DNA from: Kiloniellales bacterium
GTDB lineage: Bacteria; Pseudomonadota; Alphaproteobacteria; Kiloniellales; JAKSBE01
Assembly (NCBI GenBank): GCA_030067055.1
Contig: JASJAL010000053.1
Location: 1 to 15,654 of the forward strand
DNA: 15,654 bases
Direction: 5' to 3'
Made by a program: the position numbers and the translations under genes. Positions within the stretch are counted from its first letter, which is position 1; the number at the start of each line of letters is the position of its first letter. This document shows, piece by piece, positions 1 to 6,939 of this stretch. A model generated the notes under the pieces. The model was given only the letters and a program-made list of their open reading frames with translations. It had not been told where the DNA came from and searched no databases.

Positions 1-164
1 AAATCATTTTCAGCCTTCACGATGACGGCTTTTGCCACGCGCTCACCCGAAACGTGGCTTGCCTCTGCGGTCGACGATGACGAAGTGGTCGGGCGATGCG
101 TGATCACTTCATAGGTGACTTGCTGGTCCGCAAGGTACTTCTCAAGTGTGGTTGCCAAAGCCAT
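1..164 (-). CDS. YbaK/ProX-type aminoacyl-tRNA deacylase, 5' part only
   Basis: Reading from an ATG at 164 towards the left edge gives 54 codons with no stop, beginning MALATTLEKYLADQQ and containing a THRPTTSSS stretch and an ERVAKAVIV stretch. This is the N-terminal pattern of the YbaK/EbsC/ProX family (short amphipathic helix, TxHPxTxxS-like segment, then the K of AKAV). These are small cytoplasmic proteins that hydrolyse mischarged aminoacyl-tRNA in trans. The start is well supported by a GGGAGG Shine-Dalgarno about five bases upstream. About two thirds of the gene lies beyond the edge. It is a monocistronic-looking neighbour with no evident link to the hydrogenase operon. The family is assigned from recognition of the N-terminus only, so the substrate (Cys-tRNA-Pro, Ala-tRNA-Pro or other) cannot be given. 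Confidence 0.8.
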   Translation of the reverse strand, partial: MALATTLEKYLADQQVTYEVITHRPTTSSSSTAEASHVSGERVAKAVIVKAEND

Positions 165-192
165 TGCTTACCTCCCTCTTTATCGAGCGTTT

Positions 193-210
193 GCTGGAAC
201 CAAATCCAGC
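193..210. promoter_or_regulatory. Perfect 6-bp inverted repeat upstream of the YbaK-like gene
   Basis: GCTGGA, six bases, then TCCAGC. It lies 28 bases upstream of the YbaK-like start codon, just ahead of its ribosome binding site, so it could be an operator half-site pair or a leader hairpin. I see no convincing -35/-10 pair to anchor it. A 6-bp repeat is common by chance. Confidence 0.2.
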
Positions 211-367
211 CGAGGTATTCACGCGGCCCCCATCGGTTTGATGTCACTCTTCCTGCCGCTGTGGCGCGACCCGCTTCGATGTGGCTCAGCAAGCCTGGCA
301 ATCCCCACCAGCGTCTTGCCGTCAAGCATCACGTTGGGAAATCGCAGTGTTTGATGCCCCAGTCCAG

Positions 368-382
368 TGAGGGGCTCCCTCA
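368..382 (-). terminator. Weak hairpin just after the GNAT stop codon
   Basis: TGAGGG-AGC-CCCTCA forms a 6-bp stem with a 3-base loop about seven bases past the GNAT stop. No T-run follows, so a standard intrinsic terminator is not supported. It may only be a transcript-end stabiliser or chance. Confidence 0.2.
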
Positions 383-388
383 GCTCCT

Positions 389-955
389 TCAATAGACAGC
401 CTTGCGATACAGGATCGCCTCGCAGGTACAACCGTTGTGGCGATGTATGCAATCAAAGGCTCCTTGCTCGCACCTCTCCTTGAAGTAGGTCGGAACCTTG
501 GCCCATTGTACAAAGCCAAGCCTACCCATAATGGCGTCGACGCTCGCTTCAACAGGTCCCCTCTTGAAGGTGACAATCAGCTTGTCGGCCCCCAAGCCCA
601 CAACTCCATCGTGAACGGCGCGAAGTAGCTTTGTTCCAATGCCTTTTGCGCGGTATTCGGAGGCAACAGCCACCGATTGGACGACACCCAATACGCCCTC
701 CGCATCGGCGGCTTTCAGATCTTCCGGGATGTCCTTGATCCTTTGCTCCAGAAACTCCTGGAGCCCACCCTGCGGCAGTACTCTTCCGTAGACAAACCCG
801 ATGACTTCTTCGTCTGGCGAGATACAAACCAGGAAGCAAGAGTCGGAGGCTTGAGGTATCTCTGAAGCATTCTTGAAGTATCCAGCACCAAAGATCCGTT
901 CAGCCAGTACGCTTACCTTGGCCTGCCACCGCGGCGTGTAAGCTTCAATGCGCAT
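389..955 (-). CDS. GNAT-family N-acetyltransferase with Cys/His-rich C-terminus
   Basis: 188 residues. The acetyl-CoA-binding motif A is clear: a hydrophobic beta strand (VQSVAVA, about 92-98) followed by YRAKGIG (101-107), the RxxGxG pyrophosphate loop, and an amphipathic helix. A later beta strand/helix region ends in MGRLGFVQ (143-150), typical of GNAT motif B. The substrate is unknown. The last 27 residues hold C162, C169, H171, H173, C176 and C178, a possible metal site that most GNAT enzymes lack. The start is an ATG at 955 with only a weak GGAAA upstream. The gene stands alone: 224 bases separate it from the YbaK-like gene, and an 876-base geneless stretch lies upstream. The fold is secure; acetylation of a small molecule or a protein is equally possible. 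Confidence 0.85.
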   Translation of the reverse strand: MRIEAYTPRWQAKVSVLAERIFGAGYFKNASEIPQASDSCFLVCISPDEEVIGFVYGRVLPQGGLQEFLEQRIKDIPEDLKAADAEGVLGVVQSVAVASEYRAKGIGTKLLRAVHDGVVGLGADKLIVTFKRGPVEASVDAIMGRLGFVQWAKVPTYFKERCEQGAFDCIHRHNGCTCEAILYRKAVY

Positions 956-1831
956 TGCTGGTTTCCAGGGCCGTCCCGCCGCCTGTCGACGGTCAGAGAT
1001 GCTACGGCCGCGATCCTAAGTTCTCATACAGGATATCACACTAGCGCAACGGAGTATCATGAAGAGCGGTTGCCCCAGTGTGTCGAAGGAAAGGTGGAGG
1101 GATCGAACTGAAGGTCGAAGGTCGATAGGCTGTTGTCTAGATCTATGGTCCCGGATGACAGGCGGTGTTACCCAAAGTCCTGTGGGGTCAAGAATTTCGA
1201 GCCGCCGGCGGGTGCTGACTGTTTCGGTGAATCCAAGACTTTTTTGAACATGAGCCAAAGGCATCTCGTGGCTATAAACGCCCGTTTCAACCACCTCCGT
1301 GGCACGTCCGCTTCTTGTCCGGCTGTGATCGTTTGAGCCGATCAGGACCGCTTTGCCCATAGGAGCAGAGGTTCAAGAGGCTGACGCCGAAAGGCGGACT
1401 CTGATCCGGAGGAGAATCTGGCTACTCAGACAGGGATACTCAGCTGATCGCTAGCCATTCTCAATGACGACACGACTTAAACCTGCGGCGAGATTGAGCA
1501 TCAGGCTGGTAAGCCGCGTTTCGACTGAGGTGACAGTCACTCGGACTGTACCTCTAGCAACGTCTGCCTGGCCGTAGGCCCGCAACTGCCGCCAACGAGG
1601 CCCCAAGAATTTGGTCAGCATTAGGAAGACCGAAGAGTGTAAGCCGGCGATGTGCGTCCTCATGCGTCGGAAGCACGCACGGGCTAGGTGGTTTGTTTCC
1701 ATAGCTCGTCAGCAGACGACGCAGAATGACGCAAAGGTGCCGTAGGTGACATGGATCATTGATCTGCAACCGAACTGAGGGGTCACGTAAGTGCCAGCGG
1801 AGGAATGTCAGTTCATGGCAGGAGAGCAGAA
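956..1831. other. Geneless 876-base stretch between divergent genes
   Basis: This stretch must hold the promoters of the GNAT gene (leftward) and of the CBS-BON gene (rightward). The open frames in it (for example 1016-1360 and 1451-1702 on minus, 1059-1247 and 1133-1336 on plus) have no Shine-Dalgarno, no recognisable motif and unbiased codon use, so I do not call them. Visible structure is slight: a CGCC-GAAA-GGCG stem-loop at 1385-1396, flanked by AGAG (1376-1379) and CTCT (1399-1402), and a GTGAC-A-GTCAC repeat near 1530. No tRNA, insertion-sequence ends or CRISPR repeats were seen. It could be a decayed gene or element, but nothing identifies one. Confidence 0.5.
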
Positions 1832-2518
1832 ATGCAGGCAAAGGACGTAATGACCACGAACGTAGTGACTGTCCAGATCGGTACCGGGGTTCCAGAGATT
1901 GCGCGTCTGCTGTTGAAGCACAGGATCAGCGCTGTTCCGGTCGTCGACTCGGACCAGCGTATCCTTGGGATCGTCAGCGAAGGCGACCTTATGCGGCGCA
2001 CAGAGACTGACACCGAGAGGCGGCATTCCTGGTGGTTGGAGGCAATGCTCTCCACAGAGGATAGGGCCAGGGAATACATCAAGGTTCATGGGCGGAAAGC
2101 CGGCGACGTGATGACCCGCGATTTGATCAGCGTCACTGAGGAAACACCGCTTTACGAAATCGCCGGACTCCTTGAGAAGCATCACGTAAAGCGAGTCCCG
2201 GTTACTCGCGATGGGCGGCTGATCGGAATCGTAAGCCGCGCGAATTTGCTGCACGGGTTTGCTGCCAAAGAAGCCAGGACCACCGGCCCCGGCTCTTCCG
2301 ATGACCAAACCATTCGAGAAAACCTGCTCCACACGCTCGCCAAGGAGGCAGGGCTCGATATGGCATTGATCAACGTGATCGTGAATGATGGAGTCGTGCA
2401 GCTATGGGGGCTTGTTGGCTCCGGCACTGAGAAGAAGGCAGCGCAAGTTTCGGCGGAGAGCACTCCGGGCGTGAAGCGCGTCGAGAACAATCTCGGCCAA
2501 GCGCCAACCGTGGTATAG
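1832..2518 (+). CDS. CBS-domain pair plus BON domain protein
   Basis: 228 residues from the preferred start. CBS domain 1 spans about 1-57 (AKDVMTTNVVTV, then GIVSEGDL), CBS domain 2 about 90-144 (GDVMTRDLISV, then GIVSRANLL), and a BON domain about 158-222 (a beta strand with DGVVQLWG, ending GVKRVENNL). CBS pairs bind adenosyl nucleotides; BON domains bind phospholipid or act as interaction modules. CBS-BON proteins are usually small stress or energy-state sensors of unknown target. An ATG at 1805 is in frame, but its GGAGG lies only one base away. The ATG at 1832 has AGGAG seven bases upstream and matches the usual family N-terminus. There is no catalytic domain and no membrane segment. 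It converges with the hydrogenase operon, so a functional link is not implied. Confidence 0.92.
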   Translation: MQAKDVMTTNVVTVQIGTGVPEIARLLLKHRISAVPVVDSDQRILGIVSEGDLMRRTETDTERRHSWWLEAMLSTEDRAREYIKVHGRKAGDVMTRDLISVTEETPLYEIAGLLEKHHVKRVPVTRDGRLIGIVSRANLLHGFAAKEARTTGPGSSDDQTIRENLLHTLAKEAGLDMALINVIVNDGVVQLWGLVGSGTEKKAAQVSAESTPGVKRVENNLGQAPTVV

Positions 2519-2524
2519 GCCTAT
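2515..2524. other. 10-bp palindrome spanning two converging stop codons
   Basis: ATAGGCCTAT is a perfect palindrome in which the TAG of the CBS-BON gene (plus, 2516-2518) and the TAG of the last operon gene (minus, 2521-2523) are mirror images. No separate terminator fits between the two genes. Confidence 0.6.
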
Positions 2525-2916
2525 GAAATGCGAGTTGCGCCGGCCGCGAGCAAAGGAGCACACAAAGGCAAGGCAGTGCCCCTCTCGTCAGCTAAAATCT
2601 CGCCACAGAACTGCTCTAGACTAAGCTCCCCCGGCGCCTCCAGAGCCTCCTCGTCTACAGGAAGGCGATTGCCGAGTTCGTCTTCCATGTGCACTCGGAG
2701 GACCCAATAATCCGCGCGGTGCTCGGGAACGAACTCAAGCGATCCGACCGCGGTCACTTCTTCGACGTCGGTCTCCTCGGAGCCGCCCTCAGTTGGGACG
2801 AGAGTTTTGTCCGTGACATACTCGCACAAGGCATTTGTTAGCAGCCCAGATCCGCACCGCTCGAAGGCCTGCTGAACCAGGTCCATCGATTCCCGTGTCC
2901 TCATGTTCTTTCGCAT
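2521..2916 (-). CDS. Unrecognised acidic protein, last gene of the hydrogenase operon
   Basis: 131 residues from the ATG at 2916, which has GGTGA eight bases upstream. A TTG at 2931 and ATGs at 2904 and 2886 are other in-frame choices; the 2886 start has GAGGA about eleven bases before it. I do not recognise the family. There are no membrane segments, no signal peptide and no paired-Cys motif. The middle is strongly acidic (clusters such as SEETDVEEV and HMEDELGN) and the sequence alternates short beta-like stretches (ADYWVLRVH) with charged turns, suggesting a small soluble cytoplasmic protein. It follows the maturation protease by 64 bases on the same strand, so it probably shares the transcript. 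Its role could be accessory (assembly, regulation) or unrelated. The steady codon pattern and absence of stops support a real gene. Confidence 0.6.
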   Translation of the reverse strand: MRKNMRTRESMDLVQQAFERCGSGLLTNALCEYVTDKTLVPTEGGSEETDVEEVTAVGSLEFVPEHRADYWVLRVHMEDELGNRLPVDEEALEAPGELSLEQFCGEILADERGTALPLCAPLLAAGATRIS

Positions 2917-2980
2917 AACGCAATTCACCAATGACTTGGCTCAAAGCGGCGCGAGCCATCTGCGGATCCGGTCAACGCTA

Positions 2981-3556
2981 CTAGACCTGCCAATCATTCA
3001 CGTGTTCGTGGAGGGCAGAGATCAAGGCTTCTTTGAGTAGTTCGACGGCCCGAGACCCCTCTTCGGAGAGCTCCGTGCCCAACCCGATATCGGCAGGTTG
3101 GATGGCCAGGACCACCAGGCGTGCCTGGGTCCTGGCCCTCAAGAAATCTGCGGTGGTTTGCAGCGAAAGGGCATGGGTGGAGACGTCAGAGGGACCAACG
3201 AGTTCCGGCTCGAGGATATTCAGCTCTCCCGGCGCCCCGCCAAAATCGACCGCGTCGAGAATGAGAATGGTATCCGGACGCGATCGCGCGACCATTTCGA
3301 GATAGTTCTCGGGGACCGCGCCAGCATCGATCACATGCACATTGGTTTGCCCTTCAAGCTGCTCGGCCAATAATGAGCCAACCCCGTCGTCGCGTCGAAA
3401 ACGATTGCCTACCCCCAGCACGACAACGCGACCCTTCATAAGGCTTTTCAAGCGTGAGAGAAACATAGCCTCCACAGCTTCGTCCCGTTTCCCAGGTGCT
3501 AAGATGTTTTCCTTTAGATGGCTCATCCTCAGCTTGGCCCAGCTCCGCCGCGCCAT
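2981..3556 (-). CDS. HycI/HyaD-type [NiFe]-hydrogenase maturation endopeptidase (peptidase M52)
   Basis: 191 residues from the first ATG, which directly follows the upstream stop codon. The protein has the family opening strand and loop VVLGVGNRFRRDDGVG (about 45-60), then IDAGAVPE (76-83), ILDAVDFGG (99-107) and STHALS (126-131). The Asp of the RDDG loop, D101 and H128 are the likely Ni-sensing ligands. The enzyme cuts the C-terminal tail from the large subunit after Ni-Fe insertion, and that substrate, with a tail, is encoded in the same operon. The start is uncertain. No Shine-Dalgarno precedes 3556, while the ATG at 3466 has GGAGG (only two bases away) and would give a 161-residue protein closer to the usual family length. 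An ATG at 3526 is also in frame. The function is secure. Confidence 0.9.
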   Translation of the reverse strand: MARRSWAKLRMSHLKENILAPGKRDEAVEAMFLSRLKSLMKGRVVVLGVGNRFRRDDGVGSLLAEQLEGQTNVHVIDAGAVPENYLEMVARSRPDTILILDAVDFGGAPGELNILEPELVGPSDVSTHALSLQTTADFLRARTQARLVVLAIQPADIGLGTELSEEGSRAVELLKEALISALHEHVNDWQV

Positions 3557-4168
3557 CTAGACGGCAAAAGCGGTCTTGCGCCGGCACTTGGGGCACTGGA
3601 GGGCCAGTCGATCGCCCCGTCGTACCTCCTCGCCTTCTCCTTTGACCCCCTGATCGACCAAACCAAGGTTCCGGCCGACAACCATCATCAGCGTCGGATT
3701 GGCGAAGGCCAGCGGGCCCAGCCGCTGGACCAGCCAGCGAATTTGGTCCACTGGCGCGAGCACCGACCCGCATAACTCGCAGAGGAGCAGATCTTTCTCG
3801 ACGCGCTCTTCGAAGTCCTCTGGAGAGAAACCAACGCAATCATATTCGTTGCTGAGTTTGATTCCCTGCTGCGTCGGACAGTAGCGTTCGCACTGTCCGC
3901 ACCAGATGCACGCGTCGAGATGCTGGACCAAACGGCGCTTCGGCGGCGTCGACTCGAGGTCATCGATCACATCGATACACTTGGGAGGGCAGACTTCAGC
4001 GCAGGCACCGCAGCCGATGCAGCCCGGTTCGTCGAATCTCGGCCGACCTCGGAAGCCCTCCACCGGTTGAAACGCTTCGCGCGGAAATTTCGTCGTGAAG
4101 GGCGGTGAAAGAACCGCCCGTATGGCCTGAGCGAGTATCCGGGGCTGCAGGAAACTCGGCAGTCTCAT
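3557..4168 (-). CDS. NuoI/EchF/HycF-like 2[4Fe-4S] ferredoxin subunit with extra four-Cys tail
   Basis: 203 residues. Two classical [4Fe-4S] motifs are present: C50-C53-C56-C60-P and C87-C90-C93-C97-P. This subunit carries electrons within the peripheral arm to the small subunit. After the cluster domain, C130-xx-C133 (CELCG) and C192-xx-C195 (CPKC) frame about 58 residues and may form a zinc-ribbon-like site, as in HycF/HyfH-type subunits. The start is the ATG at 4168: it has GAGGAG five bases upstream, forms an ATGA overlap with the preceding mrpG stop, and yields a conventional N-terminus (MRLPSFLQPRIL). The longer frame to 4237 overlaps mrpG and lacks support. The gene sits after the Mrp block and before the protease, apart from the core hydrogenase genes. 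Confidence 0.9.
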   Translation of the reverse strand: MRLPSFLQPRILAQAIRAVLSPPFTTKFPREAFQPVEGFRGRPRFDEPGCIGCGACAEVCPPKCIDVIDDLESTPPKRRLVQHLDACIWCGQCERYCPTQQGIKLSNEYDCVGFSPEDFEERVEKDLLLCELCGSVLAPVDQIRWLVQRLGPLAFANPTLMMVVGRNLGLVDQGVKGEGEEVRRGDRLALQCPKCRRKTAFAV

Positions 4169-4518
4169 TGCTTCTCCTCTGTCCGGCGGCGAACCGGAAA
4201 ATCCTCCTCGTAGTGATCCACGACACTCCCTTCCCATTGTTCGATGCCCGATCGATGAGCTGCACGGGCGAGGGCGTGGGCGGCTGTCGGCGATGTGATC
4301 AGGACGAAGGCGATGCAGATGATTCCCTTAACCGTACCCGGCAGCGAATCGAGCAGGATCAGACTGCCCACCAGGATGAAACAGGTGCCGACCGTCACGC
4401 ACTTCGTGGAGGCCTGAAGGCGGTTGTAGACGTCCGGGAAGCGCACCAGTCCAATACATCCGAAGATGTCGAACAAGATTCCGATCGCGATGATCGTCCC
4501 GCCTAGGATCTCAGTCAT
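4165..4518 (-). CDS. mrpG: MrpG/MnhG-like Na+/H+ antiporter subunit
   Basis: 117 residues with three predicted membrane helices (about 3-24, 38-57 and 62-85) and the family loop LVRFPDVYNRLQAS (24-37), followed by a charged cytoplasmic tail. MrpG is a small structural subunit of multi-subunit cation/proton antiporters and of Mbh hydrogenases (MbhC equivalent). The start is the ATG at 4518, eight bases inside the mrpF gene, with AGGGG a few bases upstream. Upstream in-frame codons to 4566 only read through the mrpF shadow. It overlaps the ferredoxin gene by four bases, so translation is probably coupled. Confidence 0.92.
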   Translation of the reverse strand: MTEILGGTIIAIGILFDIFGCIGLVRFPDVYNRLQASTKCVTVGTCFILVGSLILLDSLPGTVKGIICIAFVLITSPTAAHALARAAHRSGIEQWEGSVVDHYEEDFPVRRRTEEKQ

Positions 4519-4786
4519 GCAACCCCTTCCCGACCAGGTATTTCGCCAAGGCCAAGGTCCCAACAAAGCTGATCAGGGCCCAGACGATCGCCACATTCAG
4601 CAGGTACTCCTTGCCCAAGGCCGCGGTGAGAATACCGACGAACCCCACCATGACCGTGCCGAGGATGTCGATCGCCACCAAGCGATCCGGTGCCGTCGGA
4701 CCGCGAGCGATGCGATACAAGCACAGGGCACAACAGACCAGCAGTCCCGCCACGAATGTCGAGTAAAGCGCTCCAAAAACAGTCAT
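4511..4786 (-). CDS. mrpF: MrpF/MnhF-like antiporter subunit
   Basis: 91 residues, full length for the family, with three membrane helices (about 4-24, 33-55 and 62-82). The signature RGPTAPDRLVAIDILG (28-43) between helices 1 and 2 is diagnostic. It corresponds to MbhB of archaeal membrane-bound hydrogenase. An AGGTGG Shine-Dalgarno lies about seven bases before the ATG. It follows mrpE by 18 bases and overlaps mrpG by eight. It is one of the small subunits that pack against MrpE and MrpG in the ion-translocating membrane arm. Confidence 0.93.
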   Translation of the reverse strand: MTVFGALYSTFVAGLLVCCALCLYRIARGPTAPDRLVAIDILGTVMVGFVGILTAALGKEYLLNVAIVWALISFVGTLALAKYLVGKGLHD

Positions 4787-4804
4787 AATTGCCCACCTGC
4801 TGGT

Positions 4805-5443
4805 TTACTCGAGTATCTTCTGGATAAACCATTCGAAACGACCGAGGATCCGCTTCGCAGTTTCCTCTTCCTCCAAAGTCAGAACATTGATCCAGTGCAC
4901 ATAGAAGGTCCCATCTTCCGCGATGTCGACCGTCATTGTGCCTGGCGTGAGCGTGATGCTGTTGGCCAAAGCCGTCCGTGCCGATGCAGAACGAAGCTTC
5001 GAAGTCGCCCTTACGATGCCCGGGCGGATAGGCATGGCGGGGTGCAGCACGCGGTACGCCACATCGAGGTTCGCCTTGATGACGTAGTAGCCGAAAACAA
5101 GAAGGTAGACCGCTGCCCAGAAGTAGCGCACCGGATCGATCAGGCGACCGAAGCGCTCCGTGACGATCTGTCGCGCCACCAGGGCCACTAAGCCGGCAAC
5201 GATCAGGCCGGCTGAAATGTCACCCCAAAGCAGACGGCCATCGGACGGCGAAACGGGCCAGACCAACAGGATCCAAAAGACATATGCAAAAGCAAACAGC
5301 ACCATGCCCTTGGCGAAGCGATGATCGGCCATCGCAGCTCCCGAGATGTTATCGGGTTTGGCGCCGGAGAGCGTTTGGGACTTCTGCTCCTTGGGGCTTT
5401 GTTCGACGATCCTGGGCATCTGTTCTTCCACCGGACTCGACAC
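4805..5443 (-). CDS. mrpE: MrpE/MnhE-like antiporter subunit
   Basis: 212 residues from a GTG at 5443, ten bases after the mrpD stop. The core has membrane helices from about 45 onward and the MrpE hallmark NSITLTPGT (161-169), followed by a cytoplasmic beta-rich domain with YVHWINVLT. Residues 1-37 are hydrophilic and unusual for the family (rich in Q, E, S). An ATG at 5332 preceded by GGGAG would remove them and give 175 residues, nearer the normal MrpE length; the GTG has only a weak GCGGAA upstream. The protein corresponds to MbhA. The family call is secure and the start is not. Confidence 0.9.
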   Translation of the reverse strand: MSSPVEEQMPRIVEQSPKEQKSQTLSGAKPDNISGAAMADHRFAKGMVLFAFAYVFWILLVWPVSPSDGRLLWGDISAGLIVAGLVALVARQIVTERFGRLIDPVRYFWAAVYLLVFGYYVIKANLDVAYRVLHPAMPIRPGIVRATSKLRSASARTALANSITLTPGTMTVDIAEDGTFYVHWINVLTLEEEETAKRILGRFEWFIQKILE

Positions 5444-5453
5444 CTGGTTTCCG

Positions 5454-6905
5454 CTAAAGGTCGAAGGTCCCGCCGAGGAGGGCCTGCGCCGCTGGCCCTA
5501 TCAGGATCGGATCGCCTAGGCCGCCTATCACCAGCACCGAAAGCGCCATGCATCCGATCGCCAGGACGACCATCGCCGTCGCCATCAGACGAGGCTCAGC
5601 CAGTGGGGCCGTCGACACCGGCGACGCACCAAAGAACGCATATCGCTGCGCCTTGAGCTGGTATCCCAGGGTAACGACACTGACGCCGACGGCCACTGCG
5701 GCCAGGACATAGAATCCGCTTTGGACGCAAGCCACCACGATGATCAGCTTGCTCCAGAATCCGTTCAACGGGGGGATACCCGCAATCGACATGGACGCCA
5801 CCATAGAGGTCGCCCCGGTTACCGGCATTACCCGGTTCAGGCCACCTAGCCGCTTCAGGTCTCGATCGCCGGTGGCGTACTCCACGGCACCGGCATTGAG
5901 AAACAGCAGCGATTTGAACATCGAATGATTGACCAGATGATAGAGCGCGCCGACCACGCCGAGCGGTGTGCCGAGACCGAGTCCCAGCACGATGTATCCG
6001 ACCTGACTGATGCTGCTGTAGGCAAAGAGACGCTTCATATCCCACTGGCCCGTGGCTAGGAGCCCCCCGACGACCATGGAGATCACACCCAGCCATCGAA
6101 GCAACCCGAGCACGCCTTCGTCGGCTCCGAAGACGTTGTAGATCAGGCGCGCCACGACGTAGATTCCAATCGCCTTGATGAGTACGCCGGAGAGCATGGC
6201 AGAGACCGGCGCGGGCGCAGAAGGATGGGCATCGGGCAGCCAGGCATGGAAAGGCACGAGCGCGGCCTTCATGCTGAAGCCGCAGATGAACAGCGCGATC
6301 GCAAAGAGGAGCGACGGGTCCATGCCGCTGTCCGACGTGCGGCTCGCGATATGGGCCATGTTCAAGGTGCCGGTAACGCCATACACCAGTGCCACCCCGA
6401 TCAGGATGAAGCTGGATGCCAGCGTCCCCAGTATGGCGTATTTGAAGGAGGCTTCGAGTTCTTCGTGCTGACAGCCGAAGGCGACCAGGGCATACGAGGC
6501 CACTGCCGCGATCTCCATCATGACATAGAGGTTGAAGAGGTCGCCGGCCAGGATGACGCCGTTCATTCCCGCCACCAAGAAAAGGAACAGGCAGTAGAAA
6601 CGCCGCTTGTCCGTGTACCGCTGCATGTAGTCGACCGAATAAATGCCGGCGGCTAACCCGACCAGATTGACGGCGATCAGCAGCAAGGACGCGAGCGGAT
6701 CGAGTCGCAGGTCGATCCCGATCGGTGTGGGCCATGCTCCCACGTGGTACAAGGCCTCCTCGCCAACGCTGGCGAAGGCCAGGATCGTGAGGCCGACCAT
6801 GGTGGCGTTGGCCAAGCAGTCGGACACGATCGGCCGCCCACGCGCGACCAGCGGGAGTATGAAGGCCACTGCCAAGGGTATGGCTATGAGCAGGGGAATC
6901 AGCAA
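5454..6905 (-). CDS. mrpD: MrpD/NuoN-like ion-translocating antiporter subunit
   Basis: 483 residues, about 14 membrane helices, normal length for MrpD/MbhH. Residues used for ion transfer in this superfamily are present: E131 in TM5 (LYVMMEIAAVASY), K213 in TM7 (SMKAALVPFHAWLPDAHP), K244 in TM8 (GVLIKAIGIY), H323 and K331 (YHLVNHSMFKSLLF) and K386 in TM12 (LNGFWSKLII). It should carry one of the two ion pathways of the membrane arm. The start is a TTG at 6905 with AAGGA ten bases upstream; no better in-frame start is seen. It lies 34 bases after mrpC and ten before mrpE, in the canonical C-D-E order. Confidence 0.94.
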   Translation of the reverse strand: MLIPLLIAIPLAVAFILPLVARGRPIVSDCLANATMVGLTILAFASVGEEALYHVGAWPTPIGIDLRLDPLASLLLIAVNLVGLAAGIYSVDYMQRYTDKRRFYCLFLFLVAGMNGVILAGDLFNLYVMMEIAAVASYALVAFGCQHEELEASFKYAILGTLASSFILIGVALVYGVTGTLNMAHIASRTSDSGMDPSLLFAIALFICGFSMKAALVPFHAWLPDAHPSAPAPVSAMLSGVLIKAIGIYVVARLIYNVFGADEGVLGLLRWLGVISMVVGGLLATGQWDMKRLFAYSSISQVGYIVLGLGLGTPLGVVGALYHLVNHSMFKSLLFLNAGAVEYATGDRDLKRLGGLNRVMPVTGATSMVASMSIAGIPPLNGFWSKLIIVVACVQSGFYVLAAVAVGVSVVTLGYQLKAQRYAFFGASPVSTAPLAEPRLMATAMVVLAIGCMALSVLVIGGLGDPILIGPAAQALLGGTFDL

Positions 6906-6939
6906 TTCACTGACTGTCCTTGTATCTCAGATACTTGGC

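Noticed and set aside
219..452. 77-residue minus-strand frame overlapping the GNAT 3' end
   Set aside because: The part beyond the GNAT stop looks mildly protein-like (MLDGKTLVGIARLAE), but there is no ribosome binding site at the internal ATG and no known family.
1298..1316. TGGCAC box suggesting a sigma-54 promoter
   Set aside because: The required GC at the -12 element is absent at the correct spacing.
1016..1360. 114-residue minus-strand frame in the geneless stretch
   Set aside because: No Shine-Dalgarno, no recognised motif, mixed codon use. A decayed element cannot be excluded but is not supported.
1451..1702. 83-residue minus-strand frame, considered as a transposase remnant
   Set aside because: No catalytic residues, terminal repeats or target duplication seen; codon use looks non-coding.
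4466..5191. 241-residue plus-strand frame
   Set aside because: Antisense to mrpE, mrpF and mrpG; no motif and implausible composition.
5596..6735. 379-residue minus-strand frame inside mrpD
   Set aside because: Out-of-frame shadow, Arg-rich and non-hydrophobic; the mrpD frame has all expected motifs.
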